This document shows, one piece after another, positions 8,514 to 17,480 of a stretch of 59,735 nt of DNA. A program made the position numbers and the translations under genes. The DNA comes from Chitinophagaceae bacterium (lineage in GTDB: Bacteria; Bacteroidota; Bacteroidia; Chitinophagales; Chitinophagaceae). The DNA is taken from positions 1 to 59,735 of the forward strand of contig JAICXX010000017.1 of the NCBI GenBank assembly GCA_025934485.1, read 5' to 3'. How positions within the stretch are numbered: position 1 is the first letter of the stretch; every line of letters begins with the position of its first letter. Below the pieces are notes generated by a model, which searched no databases, was not told the origin of the DNA, and saw nothing but the letters and a program-made list of their open reading frames with translations.

Positions 8514-9677
8514 CTACTCAAAAAAGAGATCTGCCGCAATCCCATCCGCCAATAGTTTCCCTTCCCTTGTCAATTGTAAGCAATCTGCCCGGAGGCTCAT
8601 CTTGCCTTCCCGGACATAACGATCTGCACGCGTTGCAAGTTCTTGTGCCTTTGCGGCTCCGAAGCGCTCGGCCACGACGGGAAGCCGGCTGCCTTCCATT
8701 GTTCGCAGCGAGATCATGATGTACTCGTTGAGCTGTTGAGTAGCCGTGAGGTCTTCTTTTTCGGCGACAAAGGACTCCTGGCTGTCCAGCAGCGCTGCCG
8801 TATACCGCGCGTTGTTGGCAACATTCCACTCGCGCGAGACGCCGTTGAAAGAGTGCGCACTGGGCCCCAGTCCCAGGTACGGCTTGCCTTGCCAGTAAGC
8901 AGAATTATGCCGGCTTCGTTTGCCTGGCTGCGCGAAATTCGAGATCTCGTAATGTTCATAACCCGCCTGTGCCGTCCAGTCCATGAGCAAAAGGAACTGG
9001 CGGGCCTGGTCGTCCGGGCTCACGTCGGCCAGACGGTGTCTGCGGATCAGGGTGTCGAGTGCGGTCCGGGGCTCCACGGTGAGTGCGTAACAGCTGAGAT
9101 GGGGAATACCGAGGCCGATGGCTGTGTCCACATTTTGTTTCCAGTGCTCGTCGGAGAGGGTAGGACCGCCGTAGATGAGGTCGATGCTAATGTTCCCGAA
9201 ACCCTCACCCTGTGCCATCGCGATACACTCGCGCGCCTGGCGGGCGTCATGGGCGCGGTTCATCCATTGCAGATCGGCCTCGAAAAAACTCTGTATGCCG
9301 ATGCTCAGCCGGTTGACGCCTGCGCGATGCCATTCCGCTAACCGGGCGGAGGAGATATCATCCGGGTTGCTTTCAAGGGTGATCTCGGCGTCGGTCGCCA
9401 CGGGGAACAGCTCGCGCACCTTTTCCATGATGCGCATCAGCTCCGCGCCCTCCAGCAGCGAAGGGGTGCCGCCGCCGAAATACACCGTCTCCAGGCGCTC
9501 GTCGGCATCCGAAATGTCACCCCCGCGCGGGCCGCAGATATAATCCCGCCGGAGCTCCATTTCTTTCAATAAAGCGTTGATAAAATCGTTCTTACCCCTC
9601 ATGGACGTGGAAAAATGGAAATTGCAGTAATTACAGGCCTGTCTGCAAAAAGGAATATGAAGATAAATGCCTGCCAT
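8514..9677 (-). CDS. hemW: HemW-like radical SAM protein (oxygen-independent coproporphyrinogen oxidase family)
   Basis: The 387-residue protein has the radical SAM cluster motif CxxxCxxC at residues 11-18 (HIPFCRQACNYCNFHF), then VYFGGGTPSLL, ITLESNPDD, RLSIGIQSF, NISIDLIYGGPT and a C-terminal HemN-type domain. The residue after the last cysteine is Asn then Phe, as in HemW, rather than the extra Cys of HemN; HemW proteins act as heme chaperones rather than as the oxidase. The start is set at MAGIYLHIPFC because the family begins immediately before this motif; an upstream extension to 9995 is antisense to the Omp85-like gene. The first 21 bases overlap the divergent gene at 9657. Confidence 0.9.
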   Translation of the reverse strand: MAGIYLHIPFCRQACNYCNFHFSTSMRGKNDFINALLKEMELRRDYICGPRGGDISDADERLETVYFGGGTPSLLEGAELMRIMEKVRELFPVATDAEITLESNPDDISSARLAEWHRAGVNRLSIGIQSFFEADLQWMNRAHDARQARECIAMAQGEGFGNISIDLIYGGPTLSDEHWKQNVDTAIGLGIPHLSCYALTVEPRTALDTLIRRHRLADVSPDDQARQFLLLMDWTAQAGYEHYEISNFAQPGKRSRHNSAYWQGKPYLGLGPSAHSFNGVSREWNVANNARYTAALLDSQESFVAEKEDLTATQQLNEYIMISLRTMEGSRLPVVAERFGAAKAQELATRADRYVREGKMSLRADCLQLTREGKLLADGIAADLFFE

Positions 9678-11477
9678 CCGGCAAAGGTACGAAGATTCGT
9701 CAGCCTGCTTTTTAGCCTTATACTGCTCCTGCCGGGTGTTAGCCGGGCCCAGTATCTCCTGCACGTCACACCCGTGGACAAAGACTCCGCTTTCATCCGT
9801 AATAAGCTGGGCATCCCGGCGAGCTTCAAGACCAGGGAGGCGGCTACCGCCTATATCTTTAACCTGGTCCCGCTCCTGCAGGCAAAAGGTTATGTTACGG
9901 CATCCATCGATACCGTGCACTATGGCAAGGAAGAGGCCACGATGCGGCTTTATCTCGGCGCCAGCTGGCGTTGGGCGAATATCGACACGCGGCATATCGA
10001 CCCCACCCTCCTATCCGCCGTCGCCTGGAATGCCAGGGCCTTTGCGGGCAAACCCTTTGACATGCGCCAATACGAGTACCGGCAGAAGCTGCTGCTCGAC
10101 TATATGGAGAACAACGGGTATCCCTTTGCGAAAGTAAGCCTCGACAGCATCGTCCTCCGCAATCCGGACGAGGTCTCCGCGGTCCTCAAGATCGACAAAG
10201 GTCCGTTGTACAAGATCGATAGCATCCGGGTCTATGGCACGGCCAGAATCTCCAACCAATTCCTGCAGCGTTATCTCAATATCCCCGACGGCAGCCTCTA
10301 TGAAAAGAAGAAGCTCATGACGATAAGCAAGAAGCTGTTGGAACTACCGTATGTCCAGGAACAGCAACCCTGGAGCCTCACGATGCTGGGCGAAGGCTCG
10401 GTGCTCAACCTCTATCTCAAGCCGAAGAAAAGCAGCCAGATCGACGCACTGGTGGGCTTCCTGCCGAGCAGCGACCCTAACCTGGGCAACAAGATCGTCG
10501 TGACGGGCGAGGCGACCATCGATCTGCAGAATGCGCTCGGCAACGGCGAGCGGATGTCGCTCAACTGGCAACAGCTGCAACAAAGCTCACCCCGGCTCGA
10601 CCTGGTGTTCCAGCAACCGTATATCTTCAATTCGCCGTTTGGGCTTAACACTAATTTCGACTTATATAAACAGGATTCGGAATACCTCAACCTGAACCTC
10701 GTGGTGGGGGCGCAATATACTTTTAGCGCGAATCAAAACGGTTCGGTGTTTATCCAGGAGGCGAGCTCCAGCCTGCTGGATATCGACACGCTGGCTATCA
10801 TCGCGACCCATATCCTCCCCAAGGAGGCGGACATCAATGCCGTGAGCCTCGGGGTGACCTATGACCTCAATAACACCAACTACCGGTTCAACCCCCGGCG
10901 GGGCAATGAGCTGGACTTCCTGGGATCGGTAGGGACAAAGACCGTCAAACCGAATGCCCTCATCGAACAGCTCAAGGATGCCAATGACAGCGGGTTCAAT
11001 TTTGCTTCGTTGTACGACACCGTGAAGCAGCATTCCTACGAATTCCTGGCGAAGCTGTCGGCCGCGCATTATTTCCCGATAGGCAGGGCTTCGACGCTGA
11101 AGCTGGGTGTCAACGGTGGTGTGTTCAGCAGCCCGAATACGTATCGGAACGAACTCTTCATGATCGGCGGTTACAGGCTTTTGCGCGGCTTCGACGAGCA
11201 GAGTATCCTGTGTTCCCGATACGCGGTGGGCACCCTGGAATATCGTTATCTCGTAGGGCTTAACTCTTATCTGTTCACGTTCGTGGATGGCGGATGGGCG
11301 ATGAACAATGTACCCGGCTACGATCTCAACAGCACTTATATGGGCGCGGGGCTGGGTATGGCATTCGAAACAAAGGCAGGCATTTTCAACATATCCTATG
11401 CGATCGGCAGAACGGGGCAGACCAGTTTCAATTTTCACGATGCGAAGATCCATCTGGGATATGTGAGCTTTTTTTAA
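9657..11477 (+). CDS. Omp85/BamA-superfamily outer membrane protein
   Basis: The 606-residue protein has a basic N-terminus and signal peptide (cleavage after VSRA, about residue 31), a POTRA-like module at about 180-235 (YKIDSIRVYGTARISNQFLQ), and a C-terminal 16-strand-type surface antigen barrel from about 280 to the end. The barrel contains the conserved (L)RGFDEQS motif of the lid-lock loop, a TLEYRYLVG strand and a terminal aromatic (VSFF). BamA-superfamily proteins insert or translocate proteins or lipids at the outer membrane; this one is shorter than BamA and resembles the TamA/Bacteroidota 'BamA/TamA family' group. The ATG at 9657 gives the signal peptide; an upstream ATG (9615) would extend it further into hemW. 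It overlaps hemW head to head. Confidence 0.88.
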   Translation: MKINACHPAKVRRFVSLLFSLILLLPGVSRAQYLLHVTPVDKDSAFIRNKLGIPASFKTREAATAYIFNLVPLLQAKGYVTASIDTVHYGKEEATMRLYLGASWRWANIDTRHIDPTLLSAVAWNARAFAGKPFDMRQYEYRQKLLLDYMENNGYPFAKVSLDSIVLRNPDEVSAVLKIDKGPLYKIDSIRVYGTARISNQFLQRYLNIPDGSLYEKKKLMTISKKLLELPYVQEQQPWSLTMLGEGSVLNLYLKPKKSSQIDALVGFLPSSDPNLGNKIVVTGEATIDLQNALGNGERMSLNWQQLQQSSPRLDLVFQQPYIFNSPFGLNTNFDLYKQDSEYLNLNLVVGAQYTFSANQNGSVFIQEASSSLLDIDTLAIIATHILPKEADINAVSLGVTYDLNNTNYRFNPRRGNELDFLGSVGTKTVKPNALIEQLKDANDSGFNFASLYDTVKQHSYEFLAKLSAAHYFPIGRASTLKLGVNGGVFSSPNTYRNELFMIGGYRLLRGFDEQSILCSRYAVGTLEYRYLVGLNSYLFTFVDGGWAMNNVPGYDLNSTYMGAGLGMAFETKAGIFNISYAIGRTGQTSFNFHDAKIHLGYVSFF

Positions 11478-11490
11478 CCGGTAACATTAT

Positions 11491-11498
11491 TATTTTTG
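11491..11498 (+). promoter_or_regulatory. Putative -7 element TATTTTTG ahead of the DUF4271 gene
   Basis: TATTTTTG matches TAnnTTTG and lies 98 bases before the start codon of the DUF4271 gene; hairpin element copy 2 begins six bases downstream and would be in the leader. No -33 TTTG is seen at 19 bases. Confidence 0.35.
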
Positions 11499-11503
11499 CA
11501 TAG

Positions 11504-11546
11504 GTGGGCCACAGGCTCACCGGCCGAAGGCCCATCATTAGCTGAG
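11504..11546 (+). repeat. Interspersed double-hairpin element, copy 2
   Basis: Hairpin GTGGGCC-ACA-GGCTCAC (one G-T pair) is followed by GGCC-GAA-GGCC and the tail CATCATTAGC. It sits between a candidate promoter and the DUF4271 gene, directly followed by the long inverted repeat at 11547-11587. Confidence 0.85.
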
Positions 11547-11587
11547 CACCGGGATGGGTTATTTTCTTCGGGTAAACCATCCCGGTG
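11547..11587 (+). promoter_or_regulatory. Perfect 11-bp hairpin just upstream of the DUF4271 start
   Basis: CACCGGGATGG (11547-11557) pairs perfectly with CCATCCCGGTG (11577-11587) across a 19-base loop, ending eight bases before the ATG at 11596. In the mRNA it would sit over the ribosome entry region and could control translation; alternatively it is a terminator of the preceding gene, though no T-run follows. Confidence 0.6.
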
Positions 11588-11595
11588 CGTACTTT

Positions 11596-12738
11596 ATGGC
11601 GAGACTTTACATTGTATTCCTTTTACTTCTGATATCCTGCGGGCTCCGGGCGCAATCGGATTCGATACGGCCACCCCAGACGTCGATTGCCAAATCACAG
11701 GATACCACGCCGTCCACGATCAGGCACGACAGTGCCGTAAGGCATCTTTCACATCGGGATTCGGTCCGGCATGACTCCGTCGTCCGTGCCCATCGGGCTA
11801 TCCGCGACTCGATCCGCCGGGTACAAAACAAGGCGCACCAGGATTCGCTGGCCGCCCCAACTACGCCGGGCACGGCACCCCCCACACCGGGCACGCCGGC
11901 AGGTACACGAAAACCGGATTCGACCGCAGCAGGGAGACCGGCCGTATCATCGTCCGGTGCTGCGGGGGTCGTGCCGGAAGGTCCGCCCATGCTAAGCTAC
12001 TGGCAAAAAGTGATGGGCACCTGGCCCGGGTTTAACTTTCTGGGAAAACCCGTGGTGGAAATTTACGAGATCCATCGCGTCGACTCCAAGGACAGTCTCT
12101 TCTATCTTTTGGTCGCCATCCTCTTTTATTTTGCCCTCGTCCGCATCTTTTTCGAGAAATATTTCAACAACCTGATGACCCTGTTCTTCCGCGTCTCGCT
12201 CCGCCAACAGCAGATCCGCGAGCAGGTGCTGCAGACACCGCTGCCCTCGTTGCTGCTGAATATCCTGTTCGTCGTCAGCGGCGGACTTTATGCCTGTTCG
12301 CTGCTCCATAACTCTCCTATCGGGGAGGGGATCAATCTCTGGGTATTGTATGGCTGGTGCATGTTGATCCTGGCGGTGATCTATCTTGTAAAATTCATGG
12401 TTCTGAAGTTCATCGGCTGGGTTTTTTCGATCTCCCGGGCTACGGATATTTACATATTCGTCGTCTTTTTGGTGAACAAAATGATGGGAATTTTTCTGCT
12501 TCCTTTCTTGATCTTGATCACTTTTTCAGGCGAAGATGCGCGGGGAGTTTTTACAACTATTTCAGAGACAATGGTTGTGGTGTTGTGGATCTATAGGGCC
12601 CTGGCGGCCTACCGGCCTGTGCGAAATGAAATAAAACTAACACCGTTTTACTTTTTTTTGTACCTTTGCGCCTTCGAAATAGCACCACTTCTCTTGATTT
12701 ACAAGGTGTTATTGACATATTTGGAAAAAGTGTATTAA
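11596..12738 (+). CDS. DUF4271 membrane protein
   Basis: The 380-residue protein begins with a signal peptide (MARLYIVFLLLLISCGLRAQ), followed by a low-complexity segment to about residue 130 with repeated DS(V/I)R(H/R) units and a Pro/Thr/Ala-rich part, and then a polytopic region of about six to eight helices from residue 170 onward. This architecture and the position immediately before a uroporphyrinogen-III synthase gene are those of the Bacteroidota family DUF4271, whose function is unknown. The ATG at 11596 is preferred because it starts the signal peptide; 42 upstream bases in frame lie in the hairpin. hemD follows after 26 bases. Confidence 0.8.
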   Translation: MARLYIVFLLLLISCGLRAQSDSIRPPQTSIAKSQDTTPSTIRHDSAVRHLSHRDSVRHDSVVRAHRAIRDSIRRVQNKAHQDSLAAPTTPGTAPPTPGTPAGTRKPDSTAAGRPAVSSSGAAGVVPEGPPMLSYWQKVMGTWPGFNFLGKPVVEIYEIHRVDSKDSLFYLLVAILFYFALVRIFFEKYFNNLMTLFFRVSLRQQQIREQVLQTPLPSLLLNILFVVSGGLYACSLLHNSPIGEGINLWVLYGWCMLILAVIYLVKFMVLKFIGWVFSISRATDIYIFVVFLVNKMMGIFLLPFLILITFSGEDARGVFTTISETMVVVLWIYRALAAYRPVRNEIKLTPFYFFLYLCAFEIAPLLLIYKVLLTYLEKVY

Positions 12739-12764
12739 ATTTGCTAATCCAGAGGTGCAACCAC

Positions 12765-13538
12765 ATGTTAAAAAACGGGGATAAAAAGAGAATTTTAATC
12801 ACTCAACCTAGACCTGAAACTGACAAGTCGCCGTATTTCGAGTTGGCTAAGAAATACGAAGTGGAATTGGATTTTCATCCTTTTATCCGGTTGGAACCTA
12901 TTTCTGCCAAGGATTTCCGTAAACAAAAGATCGACATCGCCCAATACACGGCGGTTATCTTTACCAGCCGCAACGCCATCGACCATTTCTTCCGCATCTG
13001 TGAAGAGATGAAGATCAGCATCTCCCAGGACACAAAGTATTTTTGCATTACGGAAGCGGTAGCTCTGTACCTTCAGAAGTTCATCCTCTACAGGAAACGT
13101 AAGGTTTTCTACGGAGCCGATGGCCTGAACAAGAGCATGTTCGATGTGATCAATAAACACAAAGAGAACGAGAAGTTCCTGTATCCCTGTTCCGAGAATC
13201 AGCAGGACAACGAGATCATCAACTGGCTGAAACATAACAATTGCGGTTTCGCAACGCCTTTTATGTACCGGACCATCAGCAACGATGTCTCCGCCGTGCT
13301 GACGCAAAGCGAATACGATATCATTTGTTTCTTTACCCCCAGCGGTGTAAGAAGTCTGTTCGACAATGCTCCCAAGTTCAAGCAAAATGGGACGAAGATC
13401 GGCGCCTTTGGCAGCAATACATCCCGTGCGGTCGAAGAGGCCGGCTTGACCCTCGATATCAAGGCTCCGCAGCCGCAGGCGCCGTCCATGGTCTCCGCCC
13501 TGGAGAAGTATTTGGCCATCGCCGGTAAGAAAAAATAG
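12765..13538 (+). CDS. hemD: Uroporphyrinogen-III synthase (HemD family)
   Basis: The 257-residue cytoplasmic protein has the two-lobed HemD pattern: a first lobe beginning ILITQPRPETDKSPYFELAK, a TAVIFTSRNAIDHFF segment near residue 60, and a second-lobe IICFFTPSGVRSLF near 190 followed by IGAFGSNTSRAVEEAGL. The enzyme closes and inverts ring D of hydroxymethylbilane in tetrapyrrole synthesis. The family is poorly conserved, but the paired 'FTS/FTPSG(V)' motifs and the DUF4271 neighbour make the call good. The ATG at 12765 is chosen over 12666, which would overlap DUF4271 by 73 bases. A TACCTTTG box at 12661-12668 inside DUF4271 might give it its own promoter. Confidence 0.85.
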   Translation: MLKNGDKKRILITQPRPETDKSPYFELAKKYEVELDFHPFIRLEPISAKDFRKQKIDIAQYTAVIFTSRNAIDHFFRICEEMKISISQDTKYFCITEAVALYLQKFILYRKRKVFYGADGLNKSMFDVINKHKENEKFLYPCSENQQDNEIINWLKHNNCGFATPFMYRTISNDVSAVLTQSEYDIICFFTPSGVRSLFDNAPKFKQNGTKIGAFGSNTSRAVEEAGLTLDIKAPQPQAPSMVSALEKYLAIAGKKK

Positions 13539-13564
13539 CCCCCGCGCCGACCCGGCCGGGGTCG

Positions 13565-13572
13565 TACCTTTG
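13565..13572 (+). promoter_or_regulatory. Putative -7 element TACCTTTG ahead of the DUF255 gene
   Basis: TACCTTTG is an exact TAnnTTTG match, but the coding region starts 145 bases later and hairpin element copy 3 fills the space. An ATG five bases after the box opens only an unconvincing frame through the repeat, which suggests that the element separated a promoter from its original near-leaderless start. Confidence 0.4.
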
Positions 13573-13583
13573 TTTTATGCAAA

Positions 13584-13680
13584 ACGGACCACGGGTCCGT
13601 TGGCCACAACCGAGCGAAGCGAAGGTTGCGAACGAGGGCCGAGCCAGTGGCTCGGGCCGAAGTTCTCCCATCATCAGCCG
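13584..13680 (+). repeat. Interspersed double-hairpin element, copy 3 (composite)
   Basis: The locus holds ACGGACC-ACG-GGTCCGT, then TGGCC, then CAACC paired with GGTTG across GAGCGAAGCGAA, then CCGAGCC-AGT-GGCTCGG, GGCCGAAGTTCTCC and the tail CATCATCAGCC. It looks like two units nested together. It shares the 16-mer CGAGCGAAGCGAAGGT (13611-13626) with copy 5 at 40.5 kb. Confidence 0.75.
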
Positions 13681-13716
13681 TTTGGGCCTAAGGCGACAAT
13701 TTTCTAACTTCGACTT

Positions 13717-15813
13717 GTGGAGCAATATACTAACCGTCTTGCAGCCGAGACCAGCCCTTATTTATTGCAGCATGCCCACAATCCGGTGGATTGGTATCCA
13801 TGGGGTGAAGAGGCCTTGCAAACGGCCCGCGAACAGGACAAACCCATCCTGGTAAGCATCGGTTATTCCGCGTGTCATTGGTGCCATGTCATGGAGCGGG
13901 AAAGCTTCGAAGATGTGGAGACTGCCGGGTATATGAACGAGCATTTCGTCAACATCAAGATCGACCGGGAAGAGCGTCCCGATCTGGACCATATTTACAT
14001 GGATGCGGTGCAGGCGATCACGGGTAGTGGCGGCTGGCCGCTCAACGTTTTTCTGACGCCGGATGCCCGCCCCTTTTATGGCGGCACCTATTTCCCGCCC
14101 CGCCCTAGCTACAACCGGAGTTCATGGCTGGAGGTCCTCGCCGGTGTGTCGAAAGCCTTTCGGGAAAGGAGGGCGGAGATAGAGAACCAGGCTGCCTCGC
14201 TTATGGAACATGTGGCTGCCGCGGGATCGTTCGGTATCGGCGGACCAGGTGCCGGCGGGCCAGACAGCGCTGCGGGAGCCGGCGGCGGCACCATCGAAAG
14301 CCGTGGGGTCGATCCTGCGATACCCGTTCAGATCCGCGATCATCTCCTCAAGACCGCCGATACGGTGTGGGGAGGCTTTGGCGGCGCCCCAAAATTTCCC
14401 CAGACCTTTTCGATCCGGTATCTGCTGTACGACTATTACTACACCGGACATACGGCGTCGCTGGACCAGGCCTGTTTGAGTCTCGACAAGATGATCCGCG
14501 GCGGCATCTACGATCAGCTGGGCGGCGGCTTTGCCCGATACTCGACTGATGAGCATTGGCTGGTTCCCCATTTCGAAAAGATGTTATACGACAATGCTTT
14601 GCTCGTAATCGCGCTGAGCGAAGCGTACCAGCTCACGCACCAGCCCCTGTATCGCGAGGCCATCGACCAAACCATTGGTTTCGTCGCCAGGGAATTGTCG
14701 AATGGCCGGGGTGCTTTTTATGCCGCCCTCGACGCCGATAGCGAAGGAGTAGAAGGAAAATATTATGTCTGGGATGCGGCCGAGATCGACGCCGTCCTGG
14801 GTGAGGATGCCCCGCTTTTTAAAGAATATTATGGTGTCACGAACAACGGGAACTGGGAAGAGAAGAACATCCTGACGCGGCCAAAAGACGTCTCCCCCGA
14901 TCAAAAAATCCGGCTCGAATCGGCTCGATCGCTGCTCCTGGAGTACAGAGATCGCCGCATCCACCCCGGTCTCGACGACAAGGTTTTGCTCGGTTGGAAT
15001 GCCCTGATGAACCTCGCGCTGGGCAAAGCCTACGCCGCAACGGGCGAAGAAAGTTACCGCGAGCTGGCCGTCAAAAACATGCAATTCCTGCGGGAATATA
15101 TGCGTAGTGGGTCGGATGGACAGCGCGGGAAAGGCCCTCATCTCTATAGCCATACCTGGAAAGGCGAGGCCCGACTCCCCGCATTTCTAGATGATTATGC
15201 GTGTCTCATAGCCGCGTTGATCCAGCTGCAGGAGATCACGGGTGACACCGGCTATCTCGACGAAGCCGGGAAGATCACCGGGTATGTCATCCTTCATTTT
15301 GGGGAAGAGGATACCGGCTTTTTTTTCTATACGCACGATGCCCAGGATGATCTCGTCGTCCGCAAACGCGAGGTTTACGATGGGGCCACTCCATCGGGGA
15401 ACTCTATGATGGCATCCAATTTGTTATACCTATCTGTGATTTTCTACGAACCGGAGTGGGCGGAGCGTGCCTGGCGTATGACCTCCTCTCTTCTCCGGCT
15501 GGTGACGACTTACCCGGGGTCTTTTGGCGGATGGGCAACCTTAATACAGGCCTTTACGTATTCCATTCCGGAGGTAGTTATCACCGGCAAGAAGCCGGAA
15601 ATAGCCCGGAAGGAGTTTTTATCAAACCTGATTCCTTACCGGGTTTTCCAGTCTACGCAGGAAGAAAATACCCAATTCCCATTATTACGCGACAAACCGG
15701 TGACCTCCCGCCTACAGATCTTCCTATGCAAAGACTATGCTTGCCAACTCCCTGTAAATGAAGTTGCTACAGCGGTCCGTTCGATTGAAAATGTGTATAA
15801 GTTTCAAGGGTAG
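13717..15813 (+). CDS. DUF255 thioredoxin-like protein (YyaL / SSP411 family)
   Basis: The 698-residue protein starts with the family signature [21 protein letters not shown] and a thioredoxin-like domain to about residue 170 with CHWC at 53-56 ([14 protein letters not shown]) and [12 protein letters not shown]. The remaining 500 residues form the six-hairpin toroid seen in glycan-processing enzymes, with [15 protein letters not shown] and [14 protein letters not shown] motifs. The biochemical role of this very widespread family is not settled. The start is GTG at 13717; no ATG fits before the conserved N-terminus. A Gly/Ala-rich insert (about 168-192) is an oddity. It is monocistronic, downstream of a hairpin-element leader. 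Confidence 0.9.
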   Translation: MEQYTNRLAAETSPYLLQHAHNPVDWYPWGEEALQTAREQDKPILVSIGYSACHWCHVMERESFEDVETAGYMNEHFVNIKIDREERPDLDHIYMDAVQAITGSGGWPLNVFLTPDARPFYGGTYFPPRPSYNRSSWLEVLAGVSKAFRERRAEIENQAASLMEHVAAAGSFGIGGPGAGGPDSAAGAGGGTIESRGVDPAIPVQIRDHLLKTADTVWGGFGGAPKFPQTFSIRYLLYDYYYTGHTASLDQACLSLDKMIRGGIYDQLGGGFARYSTDEHWLVPHFEKMLYDNALLVIALSEAYQLTHQPLYREAIDQTIGFVARELSNGRGAFYAALDADSEGVEGKYYVWDAAEIDAVLGEDAPLFKEYYGVTNNGNWEEKNILTRPKDVSPDQKIRLESARSLLLEYRDRRIHPGLDDKVLLGWNALMNLALGKAYAATGEESYRELAVKNMQFLREYMRSGSDGQRGKGPHLYSHTWKGEARLPAFLDDYACLIAALIQLQEITGDTGYLDEAGKITGYVILHFGEEDTGFFFYTHDAQDDLVVRKREVYDGATPSGNSMMASNLLYLSVIFYEPEWAERAWRMTSSLLRLVTTYPGSFGGWATLIQAFTYSIPEVVITGKKPEIARKEFLSNLIPYRVFQSTQEENTQFPLLRDKPVTSRLQIFLCKDYACQLPVNEVATAVRSIENVYKFQG

Positions 15814-15909
15814 AAATACAATAAACGGGACTACGCCGCGTTTTCCAAAGTAGCGTCCCTATTCCCGAACCAAGTCAAGGCTCCGGCAGGGCCCTTTTTC
15901 GCCGAATGC

Positions 15910-15940
15910 TTTGACTTTAGAAAAATTAATTTTAAACTTG
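15910..15940 (+). promoter_or_regulatory. Promoter of the gldKLMN operon
   Basis: TTTG (15910-15913), a 19-base AT-rich spacer, then TAAACTTG (15933-15940) match the Bacteroidota TTTG-N19-TAnnTTTG pattern with a single deviation. Transcription would begin near 15947, giving a leader of about 43 bases to the gldK ATG at 15990. Confidence 0.7.
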
Positions 15941-15989
15941 TAGCGAGATGTTGTCAAAAGATTTTTTTTGCCCAATACCCTCTAATATT

Positions 15990-17279
15990 ATGAAAATGAA
16001 AAACCTATCCGTTTTATCGGCCCTCTTCGCCCTCGCGGCACTTACGGGCTGTAAACTAGGTGGTAAATCCAGCAAAGGACTTCCTGCTGACGGTCAGCTG
16101 CACGGGGTCGCACCTGCAAGCGGTTACAACATGGCGAAGCCTCCGGGCATGGTCTATATTCCACCGGGAACGTTTCACATGGGACCTAGCGACGAGGATA
16201 TGAACTATGCTTATACCGCCCGCAACAAGCAGATTTCTATCAGCGGTTTCTGGATGGACGCTACTGAGATCACCAACAACGAGTATCGCCAGTTTACGAA
16301 CTGGGTACGGGATTCCATCGCTGCGACGCTAATGAACTACGGGAAGGATGTAGACGGCCGTTTCCAGATCGACTGGAAAAAAGCCCAGACGATCAAGTGG
16401 GGCGATAAAGCCACGATCGAGAAGATCAATCAGATGATCGTCCAACCCGACAACCGCATCTTCGGCCGCAAGGAGATCGATCCCAACACACTCAAGTACC
16501 ATTCGGAGACCTTCGATCTGAAGGCAGCTGCTGAAAAGGGTAACGAAGGCAAGCCCAGGTCGCAGTTCATCGTGAAGAAAGACGTAAAAGTCTATCCCGA
16601 TACGCTGGTCTGGATCCGCGACTTCAGCTACGCGTATAACGAGCCCATGACGAAACGGTACTATTCACACCCCGCTTTCGGGAACTATCCGGTGGTAGGT
16701 GTGAACTGGGTACAGGCTACCGTGTTCTGCGAATGGCGTACCTCTTACCTGAATGCTTTCCTCGAATCCAAGCACCTGGCTACCGAGTCGAACTTCCGCC
16801 TGCCTACCGAGGCCGAGTGGGAATATGCTGCGCGTGGCGGTCGCTCTCAATCGATGTATCCCTGGGGTAACTACTACCTGAGAAATAAAAGGGGCTGCTT
16901 ACTTGCAAACTTCAAACCCGGCAGGGGTAACTACCCCGAGGACGGCGGGTTCTATACGGTTCGGGCCGATGCTTACTGGCCCAATGATTTCGGCCTTTAT
17001 TGTATGGCCGGGAACGTAGCCGAATGGACCTCTTCGTTCTACTATGAAGGATCCATGAACTTCCAACACGACATGAACCCCGATATTCGCTGGAATGCGC
17101 AGGACTCCGATCCTCCCCGTATGAAACGTAAGGTCATCCGTGGTGGAAGCTGGAAGGATGTAGGCATGTACCTGCAGACCAGCGCCCGCACCTACGAGTA
17201 CCAGGATACGGCAAAATCATACATCGGTTTCCGCTGTGTGATCGATCTGTCGCCGACTATTACTAACAACCGTCGATAA
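15990..17279 (+). CDS. gldK: GldK, type IX secretion / gliding lipoprotein
   Basis: The 429-residue protein has a lipoprotein signal with lipobox LTGC (acylated Cys21). The rest is a formylglycine-generating-enzyme-like (sulfatase-modifying factor) fold: GMVYIPPGTFHMGPSDEDMN, FWMDATEITNNEYRQF, FRLPTEAEWEYAARGG, YPWGN, GNVAEWTSSFYY, KVIRGGSWKD and GFRCV. In T9SS, GldK (PorK) and GldN form a periplasmic ring under the outer membrane. The ATG at 15990 gives the best lipoprotein signal; an in-frame ATG at 15948 sits right after the promoter and would only lengthen the N-terminus. First gene of gldKLMN; the gap to gldL is 201 bases and contains a hairpin. Confidence 0.95.
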   Translation: MKMKNLSVLSALFALAALTGCKLGGKSSKGLPADGQLHGVAPASGYNMAKPPGMVYIPPGTFHMGPSDEDMNYAYTARNKQISISGFWMDATEITNNEYRQFTNWVRDSIAATLMNYGKDVDGRFQIDWKKAQTIKWGDKATIEKINQMIVQPDNRIFGRKEIDPNTLKYHSETFDLKAAAEKGNEGKPRSQFIVKKDVKVYPDTLVWIRDFSYAYNEPMTKRYYSHPAFGNYPVVGVNWVQATVFCEWRTSYLNAFLESKHLATESNFRLPTEAEWEYAARGGRSQSMYPWGNYYLRNKRGCLLANFKPGRGNYPEDGGFYTVRADAYWPNDFGLYCMAGNVAEWTSSFYYEGSMNFQHDMNPDIRWNAQDSDPPRMKRKVIRGGSWKDVGMYLQTSARTYEYQDTAKSYIGFRCVIDLSPTITNNRR

Positions 17280-17305
17280 CCGGCATGATCGATCCGTAAG
17301 GAGCT

Positions 17306-17330
17306 TAATGCCGGTCCGTAGCCGGCATTA
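17306..17330 (+). promoter_or_regulatory. Hairpin between gldK and gldL
   Basis: TAATGCCGG pairs with CCGGCATTA across a seven-base loop (TCCGTAG), 27 bases after the gldK stop. It is followed by TCTTTC rather than a T-run, so partial termination or 3' end protection is more likely than a full terminator. Confidence 0.55.
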
Positions 17331-17480
17331 TCTTTCAAAACTGTAAAATTTTTTCGCCAAAGCAACGTTTTTGATTTTGACAAGCTAACAAAAAACCAAC
17401 AGGAATTCGTCACTTATGACCCTGTAAAATCTTTCCATAACCCTTTAAAATCCATTAAAAACAAATTTAAATTAATCACT

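Noticed and set aside
12661..12668. TACCTTTG inside DUF4271 as a hemD promoter.
   Set aside because: The bases encode conserved residues of DUF4271 and there is no -33 box; mentioned under hemD but not listed as a feature.
13577..13855. A 92-codon frame from an ATG five bases after TACCTTTG.
   Set aside because: It reads through the hairpin element and then out of frame over the DUF255 N-terminus; no protein-like character.
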